In this document: piece by piece, positions 23,420 to 35,108 of the stretch | Position numbering within the stretch: the stretch's first letter is position 1 | Layout of the letters: every line of letters begins with the position of its first letter | Source of the DNA: Protea cynaroides | Taxonomy: Eukaryota; Streptophyta; Magnoliopsida; Proteales; Proteaceae | DNA: 64,000 bases | Direction of reading: 5' to 3' | Assembly: GCA_028583415.1 (NCBI GenBank) | Contig: CM053276.1 | Location: forward strand, 62,043,510-62,107,509 | The notes under the pieces: generated by a model | Databases searched by the model: none | Seen by the model: the letters and a program-made list of their open reading frames with translations, nothing else | What the model was told of the DNA's origin: nothing | Program-made: the position numbers and the translations under genes

Positions 23420-25234
23420 AGCAAACAAAACAATGCAACAATACATATGCATGCGGTCAATTCATATATTTGGTGCGGGTTTAAAGTTTGCAATGCGCAA
23501 TAGAAAGGTTGGGTGGTCAAAGGTTAACGTTTATTGACCCCGCCTCTATACGCGGGGGTGTGGAAGTCAAAGGTTAACGTTTATTATCGTCCCCCATCCA
23601 CCCTACCTTAACATTGTACAACAAAGGTTAACGTTTATTGTTGTGCGAGTGCCATTCCAACACGTAAGCCCCTGGCGGTGAGGGCTTGCAAGCCGGGCTC
23701 GCAACTAACCAATCCTAATGCCAAGCGGGGTATCCAAGGCCTCACCCCGGCATCCCTCGGAAGCGTCCATAGAGATAGAGCTAAGGCCCCCGGTAGAGTC
23801 GAGAGACTACAAGGACCGAGACCACCTCCCCCGATACTCTACGGCGTAATAGTTACGGCTAAAGTAATGGCAATTCGGCGATGCTAATGCACAAGACTTG
23901 AGTTAGAGATAGAGCTAAAGTTACGAGACCCGCCAAAGGTTAACGTTTATTGGCGTTCCCATCGCACCTCCCCGATTCTCGCTCGCATCAAGTACACCAA
24001 CTACACACATACATTCGCATGCCTATTCCTATCATCATCATCATCATCATGTTATAAACAATAAAATAAATATGCATGAACAAATAATAAAAATATTGGA
24101 TGACATGTTGTATGCACATTGCAAACATATTCGCATAGGATCAAGCATGGCATTGGACTGAAGAAAAGAGAAAACAGTTTGTTATTAACCAATTAGTTTA
24201 GAGTTCTATTTCCTCACCTTAGCTTGCTAATAGATCCTCTTACAAGCTTTAAGATCACCTTTATATTATTATTATATTGCTAGAAGACCTAACAAAGTCG
24301 ATAGAATTTAATTAGAATTAATTCTGAATTTCAAAACCATTACGTTGGCGGGGGTCGGAGGTAGGGTCGGAGTAATGATCGACCACGGGTGCGACCACCC
24401 CTATTCCGGACTTCCCGAACGCCGGGGGTCGATGCTCGGGGGCCGGTAGGGTCGATTGGCCATCGACCCCCCTGTGGGTTTTAGTCGATTTTCTTCCTTC
24501 AATCCATTCTTCGTGTTTGGGGTCCTATGGCTTGATCCTATAATCCATTCTACACATGTTCTATGGTCTAGAACCATGATTCTACCACCTATATGGCTTT
24601 CATGATTTTTCCCCATGGTTTTCCATGAAAATCTAACCATAGGTTGATGGTTTGGGTTTCTCCGAGATCATACTCTCTGCATTATCTATCCTAAGGTCTT
24701 TAGCAATTCATGGAATTAGTATCCATACCGAGAAGAATACTCCTTCTCTGCAACTCTTCTCCCTTGGCCTTCTTCACTTCTTTCCTTCTCTTTTCCTTCT
24801 TTTCCTTCTCTTCTCCTTCTCTCAATTCAATTAGGGTTGTAAAAGGAGTAAAAGAGGCTTAGGGGCGTCCTATTTATAGAGTAGAAACTCCTAAAATAAG
24901 TCCCATTGAGATTTGGAAGGAATCCCATTAAAATTAGGAAACTTTCCTAATTTTCAGATTTACCGAGTCGGGGGTCGATGGGGGGTCGGAGATCCGTCGG
25001 CCCCCAGTTCTGAAGTGTCCGGCCCCCATGTAAGGCGGGGTCGACCTTGTCTTGGGGTGGTCCGGCCCTCCCCTTGCTTGGGTATGCGACCCTCCCCTTA
25101 ATTTAAGTATTTTTGGGTCAATTTAATACGCGGGATCATAATCTCCTTCACGCACTTGGTCCATTTGGCTCATCCATGATGGGTAGACCCGGTTCAAGGT
25201 GGTAAGACCGAGTTAGTTTGATCCGGGTCTTATA
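23420..25234 (-). repeat. Copy D 3' LTR (truncated)
   Basis: Its inner edge gggtcttata (a C-to-T change from gggtcttaca) abuts the polypurine tract. It contains four copies of an aaaggttaacgtttatt core (23515-23539, about 23566-23588, 23618-23644, 23931-23955). It also holds a segment of about 250 bp (23745-23990) that is deleted from the right LTR. The minus-strand TATA is at 24871-24878. Confidence 0.85.
23515..23644. repeat. Hairpin-core repeats in D LTR, left cluster
   Basis: Three copies of caaaggttaacgtttattg or a close variant. In copy 1 the flanks ggtcaa and ttgacc pair; in copy 3 acaacaa and ttgttgt pair. Copy 2 has only a partial stem. A fourth copy at 23931-23955 has cgccaa and ttggcg. 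The related LTRs of A and B have other sequence at these places. Confidence 0.75.
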
Positions 25235-25247
25235 ACTCCCCCCTCCT
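25235..25247 (-). other. Polypurine tract (copy D)
   Basis: Plus-strand actcccccctcct, on the minus strand aggaggggggagt, directly upstream of the 3' LTR. Confidence 0.8.
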
Positions 25248-28200
25248 TATAAAAATTTCATCCCCAAAATTGTTCATACCTTACGGTCGAATAAGTGAGG
25301 GTATTGCTTTCGCATAGCATTCTCTTCCTCCCATGTAATTTCTTCCATGTCTCTACTTCTCCAAGTGACCTTGACATAATAGATATCTCGGTTGTGTAGT
25401 CGTTGAACCTTTCGGCTGGTGATTTCGGTTGGTGTTACTTCAAAAGTCAAATCTTCGGTTAAATCGGGTAGATCTTCGGTGTCGAGCGTGCGTTGGATCC
25501 TTGACATACTTCTTCAATAAGGAAATATGAAATACGTCATGCACACTTGACATAGATGGTGGTAGTGCTAGCCGGTAAGCCACTTTCCCACGCTTAGCTA
25601 GAATCTCATATGGCCCGACATATCTTGGACTTAGTTTCCCTTTACGTCCGAACCATTTCGGACCTCGCATAGGTCATACCTTCAAGAATACTTTATCACC
25701 CCCAGCGAACTCAAGATCTCCGCGTCGAGTATCCGCATATTGCCTCGGCGATTACGGGCTGTTCTCACTCTTTCCTTGATAATGTCGACCACTTTCGACA
25801 AGTTTCTTCAACAAATTCTGATCCAACGAGACTACGTTCCCCAACTTCATTCCAAAATAAAGGAGTTCGACACTTTTCGCCATTCGGGTGCTTCATAGGG
25901 TGACATCCGTATAGTAGCCGATAGCTATTGTTATAGGCGAACTCGATCGGCGGTAACTTTTCATCCCATGATCCTTTAAAGTCAATCACACATGCTCGTA
26001 GCATATCTTCTAGAATCCGAATTGTGCGCTCGACTGTCCATCGCGTGCGTGGATGGAATGCGGTACTAAATTTCAATGTTGTACCCATACCCTTTTGCAA
26101 TCCTTTCCAAAACTTAGAAGTAAATCGTGGATCTCTATCGGACACAATGCTCTCCACGGTTCACCGTGTAATTGAACAATATTATCCACATACAACTTTG
26201 CTAACCTTTCTAGTGTATGCGGGGGTCGTATCGGTATAAAGCGAGCTGTTTTTTGGTCGGGCGGTCTACAATCACCCAAAGCTGCGTCAACTTCTCGAGG
26301 AGTCAATGGTAATCCTGTGGCGAAGTCCATGGTGATGCGGTCCCATTTCCATCTGGTTCGGTAGCGGGCCCACGCGGGCACTTGCCGCCAGACCCTGCGG
26401 GTCTTTGTCGCTACATCCGCTTTCATTCCTCTCCACCAATATAGTTTCTTTAGGTCATGATACATTTTTGTACTTCCGGGATGTATCGAATAGATGGTGG
26501 TATGGGCTTCATTTATCGGTCGGTGTCTAATGTCCACACTTTCCGTTTTTAGGTACACATATTCTTCCTTTGTACTTCAATACCTTTTCTTCATCCAAGG
26601 TGAACTCGGGGTTAGTTCTACCTTTTTCGATGTCTTCTTGTACCGTTCTCGGGTAAAGTGCGCTTTAATAGCCGTCTTCGCTTCATCAATTATATCCGGT
26701 ATAATCTTCAATGCGGCAAACATATTTGAAAACCGATGAATAAACCCTTGGTTGGCTGATCCATCCGGTGTGTCTATCGCATCCTGCTTATTGCCGTGAT
26801 TGAATACCATTCCGGTAGTACACATTGCTGCGGTTGTGCTAATCTCTCCCCGGGATTTTATCGCCGCCTTTACGCTCAACGCATCCGCTACTACATTATC
26901 TTTCCCCGGATGATCTTTGGATATCACAATCATAGTCTTTCGGTAGTTCTAGCCATCTTCTTTGTCTCATATTCAACTCCTTTTGATTAAATAAAGAAGT
27001 AAGACTTTTATGGTCCAATTTAATTTGGAACTTCTCTCCGTATAGGTAATGTCTCCATATCTTGGCGGCATGTACTTCGCCGCTAACTACAAATCTTGAG
27101 TGGGATAATTTTTCTCATGTGTCTTTAACTATCTTGAGGCATAAGCAACTACTTGTTCTCCTTGCATAAGCACACATCCTAATCCCAATCCGGCGCGTCG
27201 GTGTACAAGGTAAATGGCTGTCCGGGAAACGGGAATAGTCAAAATCGGAGCGGATATCAATCTTGTCTTCAAGGTTTGGAAGCTCTTCTCGCATTTATCC
27301 GTCGACACAAATTTTTCACCCTTCTTAGTCGGGCGGGTGAGAGAGTGCGACAATCCGGGAATAGTCTTCCACAAATCTCCGATAATAACCGGCGAGACCC
27401 GGGGAAAACTTCTAATTTTCGCAATGCTCTTTGGTGCTTCCCACTTTACAATAGCCTCGATTTTGCTAGGGTCCACTTTGATTCCTTCGGCGGATACTAC
27501 ATGGCCTAGGAAGGCGACTTCACTTAGCCAAAACTCACATTTGGTAAATTTGGCATATAGCTACTCTTTCCTTTAACGCTGTAGAGTGGCGTTTAGATTC
27601 TTAATATGAGTTCCCTTGTCCGTGGAATATACCAATATATCATCAATAAATACGATAACCGGCGTATCCAACATATCGTGGAAAACCCGGTTCATAAGTT
27701 CCATGAAAGTTCTGGTGCGTTTGTTAATCCAAAAGACATGACCAAGAATTCAAAATGCCCATATCTAGTCTCGAAAGTTTTCTTAGGAATATCACCATCT
27801 TTAATCTTCAGCGATGGTAGCGACCGACCAAAGATCGATCTTAGAAAATACCTTTGCTCCTTGCAGCCGATCGAACAAGTCATCGATCCGAGGTAGTGGA
27901 TATCGATTCTTGATTGTCGGTTTGTTCAATTCCCGATAGTCTATACCGAGTCGAGCGCTACCGTCCTTCTTCTTTTCGAGAACAATGCGGGCGCTCCCCA
28001 TGGTGATATCTTTGGGTCGAATATAACCCTTGTCCAGTAGTTCTTGTAATTGTACTTTCAATTCCTTCAATTCGGTAGGAGCCGTTCGGTAAGGTGCTTT
28101 TGATGCTTGGTGCGGCTCCGGGTATAAGATCTATCGCAAACTACGTGGCTCGGTCGGGTGGTAATCTCGGTAGTTCCTCGGGAAATACGTCGGGGTAATC

Positions 28201-28702
28201 CCGCGCGACATCAATATCTTCCATCCGTGGTGCTTCTTTGGTAAGGTCGACCGGCGATACTAGATATCCGGCTGCTCCCTTCTCAAGGTACTTCTTCGCC
28301 TTTAGTGCGATAGTATGAGCTTGCGTTTACGAGGGGAAGTTTGGTTCCCGCAAAACTGAATTTTGCTCCTTCTTTGCCTCTAAATGTTAGCTTCTTTTCG
28401 GCGCATAATAGGTTTGCCGAATGCCCGAGCTAACCAGTCCATTCCCAAGATGGCGTCAAAGTCCGCCATCCCAAGTTGGATCAAGGTTGCATCTAAAGTT
28501 TTCTCACCAATGAGAGCCGGACATGGCCCATAACATTTCTCTAACTCCACTTCCAACCCCATCGGTGACCGTACAAGTATTTTGTAGTCCAATGTTTTGA
28601 TGGGTAAATTCAGCTTCTTTCCAAATGACATAGATATCAAGGAATGAGTAGCTCTGAATCAAAGAGTACTCGGGCGGGGTATGCCATTTATAGGTGCGAT
28701 AC
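25248..28702 (-). pseudogene. pol: Copy D pol
   Basis: Read on the minus strand. The protease-side region is at 28640-28380 (ISMSFGKKLNLPIKTLDYKI, GMADFDAILGMDWLARAFGK). RT parts lie at about 28070-27600, the RNase H region at about 27480-27130, integrase at about 26558-25765 (IRHRPINEAH, HPGSTKMYHDLKKLYWWRGM, SDRDPRFTSKFWKGLQK). The chromodomain-like end is at 25507-25274 (KVQRLHNRDIYYVKVTW, then EEITWEEENAMRKQYPHLF), better preserved than in copy B. Frameshifts and small deletions are frequent, for example near 26400 (integrase finger shortened) and 27390. Confidence 0.8.
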
Positions 28703-28773
28703 ACAGTGATTTATTTTACTTAGTCTACATGCTCATACAATGTAATACAACTTAAAAGGTTTCGGTCCTTCGC
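28703..28773 (-). other. Remnant of gag/PR intron (copy D)
   Basis: About 71 bp between the end of Gag (SPDVV) and the start of PR, collinear with the candidate introns of copies A and B (shared gagcatgtagacta string). Both splice sites are changed here: the donor reads gcgaag and the acceptor ends ctgt. Confidence 0.4.
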
Positions 28774-30045
28774 GTGACCACATCGGGTGATGCGGCGGCA
28801 TCCTCGGATGTAACGGCATAAACTTCGTCCTTGATGTAGCGCTTCTTTGGCTTAAGACACTCCCTTGCCATATGCCCGGCTTGATTTCGGTTATAACATT
28901 TCGGACCTTGGGGATTTGGCTTTGGCTGCTTGTTAAGTTCTTGGGGTAGTCTTGGGTGCGGTAACAAAGCCTTGAGCACGGAAGGGTTTAAATGGCTTGT
29001 TATTCCCTCCTTTATAAGCATTTTCGGCTGGCCTTTTCATGCCTACGTTGCGTGTAAAATAGCTTTCCTTACGGCTCGATTCAATAACTTCGAGCAATTT
29101 TCCCCGACTTCATTATATACCTTCTTCTCCAAGCCTAGAACATGCTCTCCGATGCTCCCTCTAAGTCCCGTGACAAACCTACGGGTCTTAGTGTCTTCTT
29201 CTTGCATCTTTGAGTGGTGCAAAGAAAAACAGCTCCTCATAACGCTGTTGATATGCATCCACGGACATCGGGCCCGATATAAACTCGGGAACTCCTTCTC
29301 CATAGAATCTTTGAAGCTTCGGGAAAATACTTCTCAAAGAAAGCTTATTTATATATATCCCAAGTCAATGGGGCGTGCTTGGTTAATAGGTAAGCTCCGG
29401 TCGATTTCCACCAATGATGTGCATCACCTTTTAGCATGAAAGTGGCACATAATACCTTATCTTCTTCTGTAATAGTCATCATAAGATAAAATTTCTCCAT
29501 TTTGTCGATCCAATGTGCTGGCCATAAAGGATCGGGCGGTTTACCGTTAAATTCCTTGGGCTTCATCTTCAAGAATCTCTCAACCCGGTCGAGAGTGATC
29601 CAGCCGATTTTGGGGGTATGCCCCAAACATAGGTTGTGGATGCGATAATTAACTCGAGCTACTTCTAGACCCGAGGCGCCGGGATGCGTACGGCCGGTGG
29701 TTGAGGCGTTTGAGGTCTTGGGGTGGTTACCCACCGGTCTTTGCCCTGGTTTTGTCCGGTCGGCATTGGTGTAGCATGGGCTGCACGGAACATAATCCCC
29801 CATTCTTGCTTGCATTTGAGCCCGTGCGTGTTGCATTTGTTGCGGCTGTTGCGATAAGTTCATAACCATGGTTGCTAGCTCCGGTGGTAGAGGTGGCAAG
29901 TTTGTAGGATTTGCCCGGCCCGGGTTCTTGGTGGTGCAACCTACGGTTTCCACTGCATATATATTTTTCCGACTAGTTTCCTCCCCGGGGTGGTGGTGGT
30001 GGAGCTAGCGTTTCGGCTTTGCCCGGTTACTCTACGTCCAGCCAT
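28774..30045 (-). pseudogene. gag: Copy D gag
   Basis: Minus strand from an ATG at 30045 (MAGRR-type start as in copy B). Core motifs: FMLKGDAHHWWKSTGAYLLT, then MEKEFPSLY and FVTGLRGSIGEHVLGLEKK. The zinc knuckle is CYNRNQAGHMAREC: the second Cys is Arg, so it could not hold zinc normally. Several frameshifts lie between 29600 and 28900. Confidence 0.75.
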
Positions 30046-30864
30046 ATCTTCCTCCGATAATGGTGATGCCCGAAATCATTAAAATACGTGAGACAATCAT
30101 TTATACTTCATGTAGGCACGCTAGCCGATGTTATTTTCAAAATTTTCAGATCATCCTGTGAAAAATGCCGTCTATTCTATGCGGGGTCGATGGTGGGGGT
30201 CGATGGTATGTCCGGCCCTCGGTATCCGACCCCGGGAATGTACCTATTCTTCCCGGGAGCCGGGGGCCGACGCGGGGGTCGATGGATGTCCGGCCCCGGG
30301 GTGCGACCCATGGTTTCTGTCCGATTCCCGAGGGGGGGGTCGATATGGGGGTCGATGTGGGGGTCTATTATCTGGTCGAATTCTCCGGCCCCGGACCAAA
30401 AATTAGATTTTTAAGGTCCGGTTACGGGTTCATTTCCCATTATTCCTTCCCTGTTTTCGACTTGTCTCCCACCTCCGAGTTGCTATAGTGCCACTCCGCT
30501 ATATTGGTCATTTCGGTTCCATGTTTCGGCGTCCACATCATTCCCTACGGGTATGTCTTCTCATTTTTACATGTTTTTAGGTTTTCATTTCTAGGTTTTT
30601 ACCCATTTATCTTGTATTTTTCAAATTTAACTTTTTCCAACCGTAAAAATTTGATTTTTATTGGGGGCTTTTGTTATTGGTGACTCTAGGAACAAAGCCC
30701 TCAAAAACTTTTTGAGTTTCATCGGTTGGTTATCAAGAAACTTGGATTTTGCTCTTTTTTGCCCTAATTTGTCGAAATTTTTGATTTCTCACAATTTCTT
30801 CAAATTGGATTCCATTAGTTAAATTTCCTACTATGTGAGTGTTGTAGGATCTGTTAGAACCTAC
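30046..30864. promoter_or_regulatory. Divergent spacer between gag and antisense gene (copy D)
   Basis: The spacer separates gag (starts 30045, minus) from the antisense gene (ATG 30998, plus). The part at 30180-30420 is crowded with ggtcgatg and ccggcccc words like those in the D LTR at about 24960-25090. It is the counterpart of 14428-15176 in copy B. Confidence 0.4.
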
Positions 30865-30992
30865 GTAAGTCCTCCTGCTCACGTGTGTGGGTGACAAGTG
30901 AGGCTTTTGGCCAACTTACGTCGTTATAATGTCAAAATTTTGGTTTTTACTCTCTACTAACCCATTATTGGTTTCTCTTTCTTATTTGCGAG
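30865..30992 (+). other. Candidate leader intron of antisense gene (copy D)
   Basis: gtaagt donor at 30865-30870 after ctac. A pyrimidine-rich stretch ends with gcgag at 30992, five bases before the ATG at 30998. Confidence 0.45.
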
Positions 30993-30997
30993 ATACT

Positions 30998-32349
30998 ATG
31001 GCTCGTACCAAAGTGCCCGAGTTCATGATCCTCTTCGTTTCCGTTCCAGCGAAGCGGAGGCCCGGTATGCCCACTACGCTCACAAGAAAGTAGAGGGAGG
31101 TCGTAAGGTGAACTTGGCTGAGTTAGCCCCTGTTCAATGTGGAGAGAGCATTTGGTGATATGGGATGGCTCCCTGTCATTACCTACGGCGCGTGCACCTG
31201 CCCCGACTTGGTGCGCCGGTTCTATTGTAACCTCCGGGTGGTGGGGGATTACAATGATGTTGAGAGGATCGCGAGTTGCGCATCGCGAGTTACGTCAAAG
31301 GGGTGAACATCTCGTTTGACTATCGGCGGCTAGCCGACCTCTTGGGCATCTCCTATGATGGCCCCATGGTTTTATGTGCTCTGGAGAGCCCCGGTTCTTC
31401 TCTCTACGGATGAGGGCCGAGATCGATAACCCGCTCCTTCGTCCCGATCGGCTGGTAGATGAGGGCATGTTATATGCGTCCGGCTCCCCGGGTATATTGC
31501 AAGATCATTCGGCGCAACCCGATCCCGCAGAGTGGTCATTACGAGAGGGTTTCCCGGCTGACCTAGTATCTTCTATACGGTATTTGCACTAGGCAGCCCC
31601 GTGCGCCTTCCGTACATCATCATGCGTACCATGATCACTTTGCTATGTTGCCCGGTCGCGCCTGGGTAACCTTCCTTACGGGCGTATGATTACTATTACG
31701 CTTACCCGCCCGGGGGTTGATTTAGTGGATGAGAAGGTTCGGGAGAAGTCCTTCTCATCGCCTCTAGATTGGGAGGCTATTTGCAAGATGGGCATGCGGG
31801 ATGCTCGGTCGGTGATGAGGAGGGAGGGAGCGCGATGGTGCGCCCTCGCACTCGCATAGAGATAGGCGGCGGCCGAGGCGGCTGCCGCCGCCGTTGGAGT
31901 TCATGCGGGCCCGCCGGTGATGATGGCCGTATGTACATGGATGTAGACTCTATACCACCTCCTTCACCTTCACATGCGGCTGGAGCTAGTACTTCATATG
32001 CGGCCCGGTCCTTCGCATGCGGTCCTTCTCACCCCCCTCCCCGATATGATGGAGATATTGCATGAGATCGGAGAGGCTCGGCGCGGATCCGATATGAGGA
32101 TGGGGGAGTTACTAGGCGCTCGGCGGGTGAGAGTGGATGAGCTACTAGGCGCCCGGCGTACATCGGACGTGAGGATGGGAGGAGCTCATAGAGGCTCCGC
32201 CCCGGGATTGATCGGCGGGTAGCCGATCTTACGGCCAGTCTTGGGCGACGACCCGGACTCGGATAGCCCTGGTTGACTAGAGTCTACGGCCGGGGATTAT
32301 GGCGGGAGATCGTGAGGCACCGCCCCCTCCTTCGCCTCCGGCTTCATGA
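30998..32349 (+). pseudogene. Copy D antisense gene
   Basis: Starts MARTKV and ends at TGA 32347-32349 after an EAPPPPSPPAS tail. Pieces in different frames match the other copies: KVEGGRKVNLAEL, FGDMGWLPVIT, ISFDYRRLADLLGISYDGP, RVDLVDEKVREKSF-type, then MYMDVDSIPPPSPSHAAGAS and repeated LLGARR/MGELLGARRVRVDELLG units. At least five frameshifts break it. It fixes the full extent of the gene at about 450 codons. Confidence 0.7.
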
Positions 32350-32614
32350 TTGTACTTATTTTCTTTCTTTGTACCACGGAGTGGCCGTCCGGGTTGTGGG
32401 GCGTTCTCCGTTTTTAGCTATTTGTACATGTTTGTTTATCTCTCATTGTATTTAAAATTGTTCTTCCTTTAATAGATGCATTATTTTCTTTTCAAATTTA
32501 GTCTCAAACATCACTTGTGCTTATAGTGTGTTAATATTATAGTTTTTACTTTTATCCTATCTCGGTTCGCAGTTCGTCGTGAATGTATGCCGGTTTAGCG
32601 GACCCGGCCGAGAT

Positions 32615-32626
32615 GCTCCGATACCA
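32615..32626 (-). other. Primer binding site (copy D)
   Basis: Plus-strand gctccgatacca, on the minus strand tggtatcggagc, three bases inside the 5' LTR. It is a one-base variant of the initiator-Met primer site. Confidence 0.85.
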
Positions 32627-32629
32627 AGT

Positions 32630-34670
32630 TGTCACACCCCAATTCCGCACTATTCGGGAATGGTGTGATGAACCGCTAGCAAACCAACGGCTCAACCGGG
32701 ATCGCGTACGGAGACGGTATCCGGCTGATCTAAACTTCATATATCCACATTCATAATCGGAGTAAATACACAATAGCGAAAGTCTTATAGTAAAATGGGC
32801 GAGAATCTCTTGTGATATTACTATTTAAATAGCAAATTATTTTCTATCAACTAAGACATAAATAAGTATCAAATACACGTCTTGAATAAATCCAAATAAA
32901 GAAAACTAAAAATCTAATCTAATACACATGAGTTGCACTCGCTAGAGGAGTCATGTGTATCCGCTTCATCTTCAACTTCCATCGCCGCCACGTGCCCGTA
33001 CCCCTGGAGCATTGACATAATCTTCGACGGTAGTACCTGCATCATCAAATAAAATATTCGGCGTCGAGGGGGAGCGCACATCATGGCTCGGTGAGCAAAC
33101 AAAACAATGCAACAATACATATGCATGCGGTCAATTCATATCTTTAGTGCGGTTTAAAGTTTGCAATGCGCAATAGAAAGGTTGGGTGGTCAAAGGTTAA
33201 CGTTTATTGACCCCCGCCTCTATACCGGGGGTGTGGAAGTCCGCCCAAAGGTTAACGTTTATTGTCGTCCCCATCCACCCTACCATAACATTGTACAACA
33301 AAGGTTAACGTTTATTGTTTGTGCGGTGCCATACCAACACGTAAGCCCCCGCCGGCGAGGGCTTGCGAGGCCGGGCTCGCAACTAACCAATCCTAATGCC
33401 AAGCGGTGTATGATTCTCGCTCGCATCAAGTACACCAACCACACACATACATTCACATGCCTATTCCTATCATCATCATCATCATCATGTTATAAACAAT
33501 ATAGTAAATATGCATGAACAAATAATAGAAATATTGGATGACATGTTGTATGCACATTACAAACATATTCGCATAGGATCAAGCATGGCATTGGACTCAA
33601 GAAAGAGAAAACAGTTTGTTATTAACCAATTAGTTTAGAGTTCTGTTTCCTCATCTTAGTTTGCTAATAGATCCTCTTACAAGCTTTAAGATCACCTTTA
33701 TATTGTTATTATATTGCTAGAAGACCTAACAAATTCGATAGAATTTAATTAGAATTAATTCCGAATTTAAAAACCATTACGTTGGCGGGGGTCGGAGGTA
33801 GGGTCGGGTGATGATCGACCACGGGTGCGACCACCCGTGTTCCGGACTTCCGGAAGGCGGGGGTCGATGCTCAGGGTCTGGTAGGGTCGATTGGCCATCG
33901 ACCCCCCATGCGACCCGTTATGGGTTTTAGTCGATTTTCTTCCTTCAATCCATTCTTCGTGTTTGGGGTCCTATGGTTTGCTCCTATAATCCATTCTACA
34001 CATGTTCTATGGTCTAGAACCATGATTCTACCACCTATATGGCTTTCATGATTTTCCCCCATGGTTTTCCATGAAAACCTAACCATAGGTTGTTGGTTTG
34101 GGTTTCTCCGAGATCATACTCTCTGCATTATCTATCCTAAGGTCTTTAGCAATTCATGGAATTAGTATCCATACCCGAGAAGAATACTCCTTCTCCGCAG
34201 CTCTTCTCCCTTGGCCTTCTTCTCTTCTTTCCTTCTCTTTTCCTTCTCTTCCTTCTCTTCTCTTTCTCTCAATTCAATTAGGGTTGTAAAAGGAGTAAAA
34301 GAGGCTTAGGGACGTCCTATTTATAGAGTAGAAACTCCTAAAATAAGTCCCATTGAGATTTGGAAGGAATCCCATCAAAATTAGGACACTTTCCTAATTT
34401 TCAGATTTACCAAGTATCGGGGGCCGATAAGGGAGTCCGAGATCCCGTCGACCCCGGCACAGTTTTCTGAAGTGTCCGGCCCCCCAAGTAAAGCGGGGGG
34501 TCGGCTTCGGTCTTGGGGGGGTCCGACCCTCCCTTGCTTGGGTATGTGACCGTCCCCTTAATTTAAGTATTTTTGGGTCAATTTAATACGCGGGATCGTG
34601 ATCTCCTTCGCGCACTTGGTCCATTTGGCTCATCCATGATGGGTAGACCTGGTTCAAGTTGGTAAGACCG
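32630..34670 (-). repeat. Copy D 5' LTR
   Basis: The inner end is tgtcacaccccaattcc. The outer end stops at ggtaagaccg, about 25 bp short of the expected gggtcttaca. The hairpin cores are at 33188-33212, 33246-33264 and 33295-33318; the fourth is lost in a deletion of about 250 bp near 33413. The minus-strand TATA is near 34318-34326. The short conserved LTR frame lies at about 33040-32914 on the minus strand (YGHVAAMEVEDEADTHDSSS and on to a stop). Confidence 0.85.
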
Positions 34671-34671
34671 G

Positions 34672-35040
34672 ATGTATTGGGACTGAAAAATAAAATATAC
34701 AATGAAGCTGTGCAGATAGCATGAGTTTTGAAGTCTAGTCAAAGAGAGAGTTACTTTGCTCAAAACAGAGGGATAAAGAGGCTTAATGGAAACTCATTCA
34801 ACGGAGGGAACTCAAGGACATTCAAACCCTTCCGTACTAAAGGCTTCAATGCTACAGCCAAGACTACTCCAATAGCCCAACCTCAACTAAAGCAAGGAAA
34901 TGCTGAAGTTAAGTGCTATAACTGTTATCAAAAGGGATACTATTCAAGGGACTGTCCTAAGCCGAAGAAGCAAATGCATCAAGGCAAGATTTACGCAGTT
35001 ACTTCTGAGGATGCTGCCACATCACCTGATGTGGTCACAG
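34672..35040 (+). pseudogene. gag: Copy A gag, 3' part
   Basis: Resumes inside gag (VLGLKNKIYNEAVQIA-like) and reads RESYFAQNRGIKRLNGNSFN to the zinc knuckle CYNCYQKGYYSRDC, where the His of CX2CX4HX4C is Tyr. It ends KIYAVTSEDAATSPDVVTG, followed two codons later by a stop if not spliced. It is assigned to copy A because orientation, family and truncation agree; a separate copy cannot be ruled out. Confidence 0.65.
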
Positions 35041-35108
35041 GTACGATTTGACCTTATGTTTTGAATTACCTTGTGTGAGCATATAGACTAAATTAAGTAA
35101 AATCACAG
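35041..35108 (+). other. Candidate gag/PR intron (copy A)
   Basis: 68 bp, cacag/gtacgattt to aatcacag/gtattg. Its removal joins DVVTG to IVPIANILARVLF in frame. Its length is not a multiple of three, so read-through alone would not restore the frame. Confidence 0.5.

Larger units (their letters stand above)
23420..34670 (-). mobile_element. Copy D: reverse-strand Ty3/gypsy (Tekay/Del-like)
   Basis: Same organisation as copy B but on the minus strand: 5' LTR at right (32630-34670), tRNA-Met primer site, divergent antisense gene (plus strand), gag, pol, polypurine tract, 3' LTR at left (23420-25234). The internal part is 7.4 kb. The left LTR lacks about 460 bp of its outer end and the right LTR lacks about 25 bp, so there is no target duplication. 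The sequence is richer in CG words than A and B and has many frameshifts. Confidence 0.85.

Noticed and set aside
23515..23955. CRISPR-like reading of the repeated 18-bp core
   Set aside because: Plant nuclear LTR context, irregular spacing and complementary rather than random flanks; no cas genes.
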